Positions 33,945 through 45,400 of a DNA stretch of 64,000 bases are shown here, piece by piece. The notes beneath the pieces are model-generated. The model did no database searches and had not been told where the DNA came from. It saw only the letters and a program-made list of their open reading frames with translations. The first letter of the stretch is position 1. Every line of letters begins with the position of its first letter. The translations under genes and the position numbers were made by a program. The stretch is from Tribonema minus (lineage: Eukaryota; Sar; Xanthophyceae; Tribonematales; Tribonemataceae), in assembly GCA_017506865.1 (NCBI GenBank), contig JAFCMP010000148.1, positions 100,377-164,376 on the forward strand. The letters are read 5' to 3'.

Positions 33945-36271
33945 TCAGATGTCGAACTCGGCGTCGCTTTCGTTCTGGTACGCCTCCACGGGGATGTCGT
34001 CGTCGACCTCGCTCCACTTGCCGGCCCTGTTGTGCGCAGCGCGCGCATGCGTGCGGACGCAGTGCGGCACGAGCGGCGCGATGGCGTCAGTGGCCAGGCA
34101 GGGGGTGCTGTTGACGGCATCATGGGCATTGTAGCAAGCAGCGACAGTCTGCTGCGGCAAGCATGCATCAGTCGCTCAGCGCGAGTCCCCCCTGTCATGT
34201 GCTGTTGCACGCGACTAGAGTGCGCAACGCGAAGTCATGCGGCAAAGCACGCGCCCCCCCCCACACACACATTGCGCCATTTTGGCCTGCCAGCCCTCTG
34301 TTAACTAGGTCTTGTGCCATCCTGATTCTCAGCCTTTTTATTTCCAACAGCACAGCAGTGCTCAGCAAACAACACTGGATCCTGCGGTCCAGTCACACAG
34401 ACATGTACTTAGGTAGAGGCTGCCTGTGCTGCCGCGCAGGTCTCGCCCGTGCTGAACGTATGACAACTTGATTGTCGCCAAATCGGCCCTGATGTAGTTT
34501 TACAATGAATAATTTTTGATGGACCCTGATATGGTACATGAATCTAGTGTTGATGCTACACGCCGCCGGCATGCGATGCTGAGGGCGCCACGGTCACGCC
34601 GCGTCAGCAAGTGCAGTGTGGTCACTGCGTGCTGCTGGGCAATGAAACAGGGTGCGCAGTCAGTGCTTTCCTCCGACAGCGACGGCCGTGAACCGCCGGC
34701 AGCTTATCACGCGCGCCACACCAGAGCTCACAGGAGTGCAACGTATAAATGCACGCCATGTGCTTCTCAGAACCGCCTGCTGTGCCATTGTCACTCAGCG
34801 CCATTACTCTGAAGTGAAAATTGCACATGATACGTGAACCTGTACCTTCTACTGTACAGCCTGAACCTGGCAAGCAGACTTGAGCTGAGCGCTGCTCACC
34901 ACTACTCTGAAGTACAAATTGCAGGTGATGCATGAACCTGTACCTTCTACTATACAGCCAGCATCTGAATACCAGAATTCGGTTGAGCGCTGCTCACCAT
35001 GGCACGGGCTCCTCATGCTCGCTGTCGCCATCCACCACCGTCGCGCCACTACTCTGAAGTGGAAATTGCACATGATGCGCGAACCTGTACCTTCTACTGT
35101 TCAGCCTGAACATGGTAAGTAGAATTTGGTTGCGCGCTGCTCACCACGGCACGGGCTCCTCGTGCTCGCTGTCGCCGTCCACCACCGTCATGGTCTGCTT
35201 CGTCCCCACGTACGGCACCTGGTTGAAGGCCTTTGTCATCTTCTTCTCGAACTCCTGCGGTATCTCGCACTGTGCGGCGCAGGCCAAGGCCACGAGAACG
35301 ACACGGCTATATCACGAAGCTGCGCAGTTGAAGCAAAGGAAAAAGTTCTTCGGCGCAGGAGCACATTTCCCAAGCGTACAACACAGTCGTCACAGCGGCA
35401 GCGCTCTGTTTGTCCACAATGTTAAATGCTCCATCAGAGTTGCACAAAGTCTAACGAATTGGTACAGTGCAGCTGGCGAAGTTGACACAATCCTGCCTGC
35501 TGTAGCCAAATCTGCACCTCAGCTGCAACGCTGTGCCTCTGAGGTTTACGCTCTTACAATTGTGCAAATTACTGTGTCCTAAAAACCCATCCGTGCTTTC
35601 TCGGTTTACCTCTCCCGTCTGGAAGCATGTCATCATGTCAGCCTCTGTCACTTGCAGCGACGGATCCGTGTCCAGCTCCTGCATGGAGAAGGTTCCCTCG
35701 CTGTCAAACACCGAGCCCTCCCGGTCGCTGACGACTCCCAGCGAGCCGCTGCGGTGCATCGCGCCTGCCATGAGGGAGGTGCGCAGCAACTTGAAGGTCG
35801 CGTTGGTTGAACAGTGTGAGATCGGCGCCGGCTGTAGGACAGTGTGAGATCGGCGCCGGCTGTAGGACGAACGCTGCGCAAACGGACGGCTGCTCACCGA
35901 CCTGCACAGTACGGTAAATTCATAACTGTGGCTAAGCCTGGTAAATGCCGGTGGGTGATACAATCTGCAGTTCTAACATAACTGTGGCTAAGCCTGGTAA
36001 ATGCCGGTGGGTTATACAATCTGCAGTTCTAATTCAAGTTGATGATGACATGTGCTACACGACCAGCGAGCCACTGTGAACTACCAGCATCACGATACAT
36101 TCAGCATGCATCGTTGTGCGTCGTCAGCACTCGCGGAGCACACAGCACTCGCGCATGAACGATGCATGTTGGAGGAGGGTCTTCTCTCCTACCTGGCGTT
36201 ATGCTGACGAATCCGTGCGCAGCTGCCGCCACCAACAGCAGCAGCGTCGCGCGACAGCAGGAAGGCGCCAT
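33945..36271 (-). CDS. Small protein with secretory/plastid-type leader, about 4 exons, function unknown
   Basis: I do not recognise the family. Four minus-strand exons can be read: 36271-36193, about 35830-35610, 35269-35145 and 34026-33945. The last two junctions agree in phase and the final exon ends in TGA, giving a C-terminus ending SDAEFDI. Exon 1 encodes MAPSCCRATLLLLVAAAAHG followed by FVSITP. This is a clear signal-peptide core with a Gly-Phe junction reminiscent of the ASAF motif of plastid import in algae with secondary plastids. Exon 2 begins with a basic, Ser-rich stretch (FKLLRTSLMAGAMHRSGSLG) that could be a transit peptide, then turns acidic. The mature part is acidic (VVDGDSEHEEPVPW, WSEVDDDIPVEAY). 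The 5' border of exon 2 is unresolved because a 28-base tandem repeat duplicates its candidate 3' splice site, and none of the candidate sites keeps phase with exon 1. Secretion instead of plastid targeting is possible. It shares a 175 bp upstream spacer with the dynamin gene. Confidence 0.6.
34785..35125. repeat. Donor-side exon-edge copies, leader-gene intron
   Basis: Units of about 110-150 bp repeat CACTACTCTGAAGT, GAACCTGTACCTTCTACT and GAGCGCTGCTCACC. The copy at about 35,000-35,050 includes 40 bases of coding sequence (GGCACGGGCTCCTCATGCTC) from the exon at 35,145-35,269. Confidence 0.85.
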
Positions 36272-36446
36272 GATAGCTTCGGTGGCTTGTTGTGGGTGTC
36301 AACGGGTTTGAGCTGAGGTCCGGGTTCAACCTTCGAAAGTTCCACACTTGAAGTTCAAACCTAACTTGAAGTACTCTCTCTGTTCGACGCACCTCTGTGT
36401 TGCCCCTATCCGATCGGAGGCGTCGCTGCTACTAGGTGCTGCTGTA
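36272..36446. promoter_or_regulatory. Compact bidirectional spacer (175 bp)
   Basis: Only 175 bp separate the start codons of the minus-strand leader-peptide gene and the dynamin gene, so both 5' UTRs and promoters must overlap here. It contains three TTGAAGT/TTCAA(A) elements (36,337-36,371) of the kind dispersed in introns. No TATA box is evident. Confidence 0.4.
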
Positions 36447-39400
36447 ATGTCATCCGACGATGCCGAGGACAGCAGCGCGTCGCCCGCTACAGCAGTGGCA
36501 GAAGACAACAACACAGGGGAGGCCAGCTCTATCGAGCAAGGCATCCAGCGGGATGTCAGACCCTGGCTCAACCTTGTCGACGATCTGTCTAACCTGACCC
36601 ATGACACGGAAATATCTGTGCCACAGGTGAGCCGCTGGTGCAGCGTGCTGATCGACTTGCTGTGAGCATTTACGTAGCCAGGGCCAGTTGTAGTTCTGGG
36701 ATCTTTCGTGATAGCGCTGACTTGTGCCGTCTTGTCCTGCTGTCTCTCCTATCCCTGCAGATATGCGTCATGGGAGACCAGAGCAGGTACGCCAGTCACA
36801 TCGCACCGAAGCATGCACCTGGTCCATATCCGTCACCTTGCTGGCACAACCTGCACTGCGGCACTCCGCAAGTACTGCTGGCACCATGTTTTGCAGCATC
36901 CCACGCCTGGTATACCCCCTTCAAATCCGCCAAACCCCTCCCATTGTCACCTGCAGCGGCAAATCCTCAGTCCTGGAGTCCCTCTCAGGGATCCCCTTCC
37001 CACGAGGATCGGGCCTGGTCACCCGGTGTCCCATACGGCTGAGCATGAAGCGGACAGCAGCGGGGAGTGCGTGGATAGCGCACGCGCACACGAGCAGCAG
37101 CCCGGGGGATGTGAAGCGGGCGGAGACACCCGCGCACCTCACGGCGCTGATGGAGGCGCTCACGGACACGCTCACGTCAGGCAAGCAACGCTCAATCACC
37201 ACTGCACTTGTCGGCTGTCGAGCGTCGGTCTGTCAATACCGAATGTCAACAAGTGATATTGAGCTTCGAGTTTCGGTGCCTGCGCGGCTCACGGCGCTGA
37301 TGGAGGCGCTCACGGACACGCTCACGTCAGGCAAGCAGCGCTTTATATCGATGGGGCTGTCGCTGTCGAGCATCCAGGAGCGTCGGCTTTGATGCGCCAA
37401 TCGTCCGCTGTTGACAGCTGTCCAGTGCGTTGAGGGCTAAGCTCGTTAGCAAATATAGGCAGGAGGCGGGACACGCATGAGTTACAGGCGGAGATGCTCG
37501 CGCAGCTGACGGCGCTGATGGAGGCGCTCATGGACACGCTCACGCCAGGCAGGCAGCGCTCGATCGATGAGTACGTTTGTCGGCTGTCGATGTTGAGCGT
37601 CCGATGTCGGCGCCCGCGCAGCTCACGGCGCTGAAGGAGACGCTCACGGACACGCTCACGTCAGGCAAGCAGCGCTCAGTAGATGGCTGCGATTGTCAGC
37701 GGTCGATCAGGCAAGCAGCGCTCAGTAGATGGCTGCGATTGTCAGCGGTCGATCTTCCACCGCTGATGCCGAACGTCAACAAGTGAACTTCAGCGTTTAC
37801 CATGGGCGCGCGCGCGGCTCACGGCGCTGACGGAGACATTGCTCACGCCTGGCAAGCCGTGCTGGGTGAATGATACCGAGCGTCGACTGTTGATGCGCCG
37901 AACGTGCGCTGTTGACAGCTGTCTAGTGTGTTGGGGGCTATATTCATTGGCAAACAAGTGACATTGCGCGTCCACCATTGGCGCGCACGCGGCTCACGGC
38001 GCTGATGGCGACGCTCACGGACACGCTCACACCAGGCAGGCCGTGCTTGAGCGGAAGGCCGGCTGTGGATGCGCCGAGCATCTGCTGCTGACAGCTGTCC
38101 AGTGTGTTGAGGGTTGAGTTAATTGTAAAATGAAGTTGGGAGGCGCCCTGGGGCACTCATGAATTCACAGGCGGAGGCACCCACGCCGTTGACGGCGCAG
38201 ATGGGCGTGCTCCCACAGGGACACTCGCGTCAGGCAAGCGGTGTTTGGTGAACGAAGCCGAGCGGCACTGCTGATGCGCCCACGGTGCTCTCTTGACAGC
38301 GGTCAGGGATGTCAACTTGAAGTTTTTGTGACGACATTCGTCCGAGAGGAGGTCATCCATGTTTGAGAAGCCAGCACACCATGCGGCGCGGGGAAGCTGA
38401 TGTTGGCGGGTGCAAACTTGCAGGCGTCACGCAAGCGTTTCTTGGTCATGTTTTCGTCATGCCGATTGAGGCGCGTGTCACTGGCGATGGCCAGGTGTTG
38501 TTGCGCTCACCGGCGCGATACGCTTGTCCCGACACCTGAATTCAGCGGTACTCGTCCCATGGTCACAGCGCATGAACCAAAAGTTCTGGCCTTGACCATT
38601 CATGCACCCCCCACCCCCCCCCCACCCCCTCCACCCTGCAGGCAAGGGCAGCAGCAACTTTAGCACGGAGTCTATTAATGTAAAGGTGACGGCGCCGGGG
38701 GTGCCGGATCTGACGGTGGTGGATTTGCCGGGCATTATACGGACGTCGACAGCAGGGCAGGACCCGCGCATGATACAGCAGGTGCCACAAATACACATTT
38801 GATGCCACTGTACTATATAGTGCATTGCAGTACATGAATGTACCCCGGTACTATTGAAAAGTGTTGCGGATGCCAACAGCGGGGCAAGACCCGCGAACGA
38901 AACAGCAGATGCCGCACGTACACATCTGCTACACCACTGCACTGTACAGAACACACTCAGTACACTACTGTACTGTGATGCTGTTCAGTGCGCACGGCAG
39001 GACAGACCCGTGCATACATTCAGGTGCTCCACGTATCCACACTCATGAGACACTGCTGTTCAGTGCACTCCAGTCTGCTACTGTGTGGTACTTTACTTGA
39101 AATAGCGTCCATGGCGGGGCAGATCGTAACTGGCACCGCAAGTACATGCTCGATGCACCATGTAGCACGTAGACGAAACTACCATCACACAACAGTACAC
39201 ATTTCTGTACTGTTGCATATTCTCATGAGCACGCGTATCATGCCATTGGCAAAAACTCCTCCGCGCCCACGTACCCATGCGCCGACGATCAGCCGCGGCA
39301 CGGTCTCCGCGGGATCGACCCCTCACTTCAGGTTCCCACTTCTTTTTTTCGGTGCTGCCGCTGCCGTGCAGGTCAACGCGTTGATCGACAGCTTCCTCAT

Positions 39401-42400
39401 GCAGGAGCGCACCATCATCCTGTGCGTGATACCCGCAAACCAGGACATCGCGACTGTGGACATCCTGGAGCGCGCGCTGAAGGTCAGGATTAGAGTTCGG
39501 GGTTGGGATTAGGGCTAGGGTTAGGAATAGAGTTAGGGGTAGGGTTAGGGTTGGGGTTAGGGTGAGGGGTAACGAGATATGCGCATAGCGATATGTTGCG
39601 CACTCTGCGCAGCACTGCTTTGGCTCATTCGCGGCTGCTTGCGGCGGCGAGTTGGTCGTTTCGGCGTGATGCTGCTGGTAACAGGTACCTGTAGGGTTTG
39701 AAGTACGTGCACACACGATCGTTGCTCGTACGCATGTGGTGAACGGCGCGCCCTTCGCGCAGGACTTTGGTGATACACGCAAGTTTTGGGCGCTCGAGGC
39801 GCTTCTTCTGCGTTTCTCATCGTTGTCGAGGCGCTTAAAGTAGGTGACATACTCCAGCGGATGCACACACTACGGAGCGCCCCTTTAGCAAACGTGTGCG
39901 CGCAGTTGTCCGTGGTGCACTGGCGTTTCAGTACCCCGACATCTTCTGTTCGCAACGGGCCTTGACTTTGTGCATGCCCTGTGACGCGTGAAGGGCCGAT
40001 GCAACCATGAATGCCGCTGCATGAAACTGCTGTGCTGCCGCGTACTATAACCTCCGCGCTGCGCCCAGCGCCCTCACCCTTGCGCACGCAGCCATGTGAA
40101 TTCACCCATTTGAGTTCACCCAGGCTACGTCACGGCAGTCGACAGCCGGCCTGCGTGTTGTGATCCGTTCCTCAACCTCCAATCTTCCCGTCCCCGGAAT
40201 TTGTGATGTCTTTGTTTCACCCTAAACTCCCTTCAACTAGCCGTCTTTGACCCCGCCCCCCCCCCCCCACTTATTTTGTTTCGCCCCTCCCTCCCACGCA
40301 GAGTCGCAACTTGACCCCACCCCAACTCATCCCCCTGACCCCCCCCCCCCCACCCTTCCCCCTCCCCCCCCCCCCCGCCCCCCAGGTGGACCCATCGGGG
40401 GAGCGAACAATTGGCGTGCTCACCAAGCCCGACCTCATTGGCCCCGGCAACGAGGACGAGGTCATGGCAGTGCTCCTCAACGTGCGCAAGCCGCTGCAGC
40501 TCGGCTACACCATGCTGCGCAACCGCACGCAGAAAGAGCTCGCCGCAGGCGCGTCGGCCGCCGAGGCCAAGCGCCTGGAGCAGGTGGGTTTGCACTTCAA
40601 CTTGAAGTTTAATCTCTGAACTTCAACCTCAAGTTCATGAAGGAGCTCGTCGCGGGAGGGGGGGGGGGGGGGGGCTCCGAGGCCAAACGCCTGGAGCAGG
40701 TGGGTTGACGCTTTGACGCTCCATGTTGAGGTTTTTGCTTTCCAAACTTCAACCTCAAATTTTCGAAGGAGCTCGCCGCCGGCACATCGGCTCCAATGCT
40801 AAGCGCCTGGAGCAGGTGGGTTGACGCTCCATGTTGAAGGTTTCACCATGAACCTCAAGTTTACGGAGGAGCTCGCCGGGGGCGTGTCGGCCGCAGGCGA
40901 AGCGCCTGGAGCAGGTGGGTCTCAACTCCATGAAGTCGTCTCTCTCGAACTTCAACCCTAAGTTGACGTCTGTGGCCGCTGTGGGCATGTTGGCCGTTGC
41001 GGTTAAGCGCCTGGAGCAGATGGGTTCTACGTCGCGGCACGGTGTTCAGCAGCCCCCGCCCCTGGTGCTCTTGACACGCAGGCTATGATCCTCATGGTGA
41101 GACCCTGACGCTCACAGTGTGCGCCGTAACCCTGGCATGTCCGTTTGAACTTGAAGGAGTCCTTCTGAGGGCGCGCCCGCACTCGAAGTTTCTTGCTCTC
41201 CGCATTCACACTGTGATACTCATGGTGTGAATGACGCTCACAGCGTGCACCGTGACCGTGGCTCATCCGGTTGAACTTGCAGGATTTCTTCATGAAGGCG
41301 CACCCATACTTCAAGTGTCTCGCTCTCCACATTCAGACTATGGCGCTCATAGTGTGACTTGATACTCATGCTGTGACGGAAGGCATGACTGCAGCTCATA
41401 GTGTACACCGTGACCCTTGCACGTCGGGTTGAACTTGCAGGAGTTCTTCAAGGCGCACCTGCACTTCAAGTGTCTTGCTTTCTGCATTCCGGCTATGATG
41501 CTCATAGCGTGACTTGGTGCGCATGGTGTGACTGACGCTCACGGTGGGCACTGCGACCCTCGCACGTCCGGTTGAACTTGCAGGAGTTCTTCAAGGCGCA
41601 CCCGCACTTCAAGTCGTGCGACCCGAAGCTCTTCGGCATCGACAACCTCACGTCGCGCCTCACGCAGCTGCTGGTCACGCGGATACAGGCCGAGCTGGTG
41701 CCCATGAAGGTGAGTCGCAGTGCAAAAGTTGAACTTGAAGCCGCAGCGCCACCTGTTTTAAGCCCCTTTGCTCAGGGTGTGCGCTGCCTCCCCATCGGCC
41801 ACCCCGGCCTTCCTCTGTGCAAATCATGTGCAGCCCCCCCCCCCCCCCCCCACTGCCATATTCGCACATGACTCACAGCTCGCGACTCGCAGACGGAGGT
41901 CGGGTCGGCGCTTGCGTCCGTGCGCCTTGGAGCTCAAGACGCCCACGTCTGGGCATCATGCGAGCCCACCCTACACTCAGCCATATTCGCACACTCACAC
42001 CATGACTCAGACTCGTGACTTGGAGGTGGAGGTCGAGCCAGCGCTCGCCTCCGTGCGCGCGGAGCTCAAGACGCTCAGCGGCTACGGCACATCGCACGAC
42101 CCGCTCCCACTGTGACGCAGCCCTACACTCACGCCGTGACTCATGACTCGTGACTCGCAGGCGGAGGTCGAGTCGGCGCTCGCCTCCGTGCGCGCGGAGC
42201 TCAAGACGCTCAGCGGCTACGGCGCGGCGCGCGGCCCCGCGGAGCGCCAGAAGCTGCTCGTCACCATCACGCAGGAGTACGTGCGCCACCTCACGAGCGT
42301 CGTGCAGGGCGAGTACCGCGACCGCGTCATCGTGGTGCACCCGCAGCTGCGTCTGTACACGCGCGCGCTCGGCGTCTTTGAGGAGCTGCGCGGCAAGGTG

Positions 42401-45400
42401 GAGGACACGGCGCCGCCGTTCAGCGACGAGAACTTTGTGCAGGTGAGCGGGGCAGCCTGCGTACTTGTTTACCCAGCGCTGCATGCAATCGTACGTGTTT
42501 ACATGCCTTGCCTGTATTTACGAATTCCGCGCTGCATGCTAGAGTATGTGCTGCTGACATACCTTACCTGCCTGAAGCCGCGCCGTTCAGCGGCGAGACT
42601 TTGTGCAGGTGAGTGGGGCAGTTTGATCTACGTATTCCGCGGCACATGTACCGCGGTGCGTGTCAAGAACTGCGTGGTGACATACCGCGCGTGCCTGCAT
42701 GGCGGCGCCGTTCAGCGATGAGTCTACGTACCCCGCGGTGCGTATACACACCTACGTGTCTTGCCTGCACGGCGCCTGCCGTTCAGCGACGTGAACTTTG
42801 TGCGGGTGAGCGGGCAGCCTGCGCACGTACTTGCCCCGCGCTGCTTGCAGAAGTACACGCTGCTCAAATACCGCGCGTTCTTCTGTACGCTCTGTGCCTG
42901 CGGATAGCGCTGCTGCCGACTCTGCGCTCGCCGCTGCCAGCCCGGACTCCACGCCCCCATAGCTCGCGCCGCTTGCCTGCGCGCCACCCCGTTGCTCGCT
43001 GCTGCAACCGCATACTCAACACGGCTCGCGTACTCACGCACCACGCGTTCACAGCAGCTGCCCTCGCCGCGACGACTGTGGCCTCTGCCCTAGCTCTAGC
43101 CCTAACCCTGACCCCAACCCTAGCCCTCACCCGGACACCGCGCGCAGCGGTGCGCCGTACCCGCGAAGCGAACGCACCGTCGCTCGCTGCCCCCACCCTC
43201 TATGTGTACACAGAACTCAACATGCATACTTGACGCGCATACTCAGACCGCGCATGTTATCAGCACCTTCCCCAGCCGCGATGGCCTTGAGCAATGCGCC
43301 TTGTGCCTGGACACCGCGCGGAGTGGGGCACCACACTCGTGTAGCTGCCACTGGCCACATACGTTGTGCGCCCCTGATGGCTCGCTGCCACGATCAGATA
43401 CTGGCGGCGTAGGTGGACTCGCTGCGCGGGCGCGAGCTGCGCCCTAACCCTAACCCCAACCCTGGCTGCAAACCACGCACTTTGAATCCGGACACCGCAC
43501 GCAGCGGTGCGCCACACTCTCGCGTAGCTGACTCTAGCTGCGTGTGTGCTTGCGCATGCACTTGTTGCTCGCTGCCACCACCAGATGCTCGCGGCGCAGA
43601 TGAGTTCGCTGCGCAGGCGCGAGCTGCGCCCCAGCCCCAACCCTGGCTGAGAGCCATGCCGTAACCCTAACCCTGACCCTAACCCTGTTCCTAACCCTAG
43701 CCCTCCCCTAACCTGGACAGCATGTGGAGCAGTGCGCCACATTCGCATATCTGACACTAGCCACGCCACGCACATTTTGTTGCTCGCTGGCACAAACAGA
43801 TACTGGCGGCGCAGATGGACTCGCTGCGCGGGCGCGAGCTGCCGGGGTTCATGAGCGCGCAGAGCTTCTACATGTTCATGGCGCAGTACGTGGAGGCGTG
43901 GCGGGAGCCCGCGCGCGCTGCCGCCGCCGAGGTAACCCTAACCCTACTTGATACCACCGTAGTTGACCAGTAATAGTTGACCAGTAATATAAAACCTTAG
44001 TTCTAGTTACTGGGCGGTAGTCCATTGCGTTTCTTGACGTGGCGGGAGCCCGCGCGCGCGGCCGCCGCTGAGGTAACCCTAACCCTACTTAATCAGTAAG
44101 ATATAACCTTAGCCCTAGTTACTTGGTGGTAGTCCCTTGCTGTTTTTGGCGTGGCGGGCGCCTGTGTGCGTGGCGGCCGCCGAGGTAACCCTCACTTCAG
44201 TTAACCAGCAATCCCAAGCCCTAGCCCTAGGTACTTGGTAACCCTATCCATAGTTCACCAGTGGTGATGCCTCTGCACGCACGGTGAGCGTCGAAACCTC
44301 AAGGTTTCGTAACCTTAGGTTCCGACCTTTAGTTCTGTCAGTTCCGGCGCCGAAGGCGTCGGCAGGGGGGGCCGGAATTGCCGGAACTCAAATACACGTA
44401 AACACTCATTTCTGGGGCTTTTAGCACTAGTTGCAGCCCTATAGCATATTAATTGTCTTCTCTGAGCATGTTGGCATAGCACTGCTTCTTGAGGCTCGGT
44501 GTCTCATATGGTGATCTGACCGACTGATGCCCTTAGGTTAGGGATAGGGTTGGGGCCAGGGGGACAGGGGAGGGGGGAGGGGGTGGGGGGGTGAAGTAAG
44601 GTGCGATGACTACTGACAACGATGACCACACTGCCGTTATAGCAGTGTGGAGCGTAACGTGTGTAAACTTATTATCAATACACTTCTGCCATGCACAGAA
44701 TGACGTCAAACACCCCAGTGGGGCCCATTTGCCCTCTGAATGAGTTCCGCCGGTTCCGGCGAGTTCCGGCAGTTCTGGCCCAGACCCTTTGCCATAACTG
44801 GGTTCGGTAAAGCCAAAATAGGTTTCGGCGCGCACCCTGTCTGCACGCTGAGATGGGGATGTACAACCTCAGCTCTGCTCGTTTGTCGTCCGACCGACAC
44901 CGTGCCTAACCTCAATTCCAACCCTAAGCCTTACGCCAGCCGCAGCGCTGCTGTGAGGCGCAAAGGCATCCAACCACGCCACCACAACCACCACCTCACG
45001 AACCATGGACTCATCGCTGACACATGGTTGAATGGCATCCTCGTTGCAGGTGCGCGCGCTGCCACTTGAACTGGCCTCGCGGCTGCTTGAACTCCTAACG
45101 GTGCAGCTTGAAGTTGTCGCCATGCAGTGCCTTGAGGACCTTAACCCTACCCTGATGCGCTCCGTAGGGTTAGGGTTAGCCACTAGCACCCCATCAACAT
45201 CATACTTGAAGTAGACCGATTCTGTCTGATTGTGGCAAAATGGCACCCCTCCCTGCAGGTTCGCGCGCTGACACTTGAAGTGGCCTCGCGCCTCCTTGAA
45301 GTTCTCGTGGTGCAGTACTCAGCGCTGCGCGAGGCAGCGCGCTTGAAGTTGTCGTAATGCAGTGCCTTGGAGACTTGAGGCGCGCGTGTCACCACCACTA

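Noticed and set aside
37132..38250. Regularly spaced repeats considered as a CRISPR-like array
   Set aside because: The units are degenerate exon-edge copies with irregular spacing in a eukaryotic intron, and no cas genes are present.
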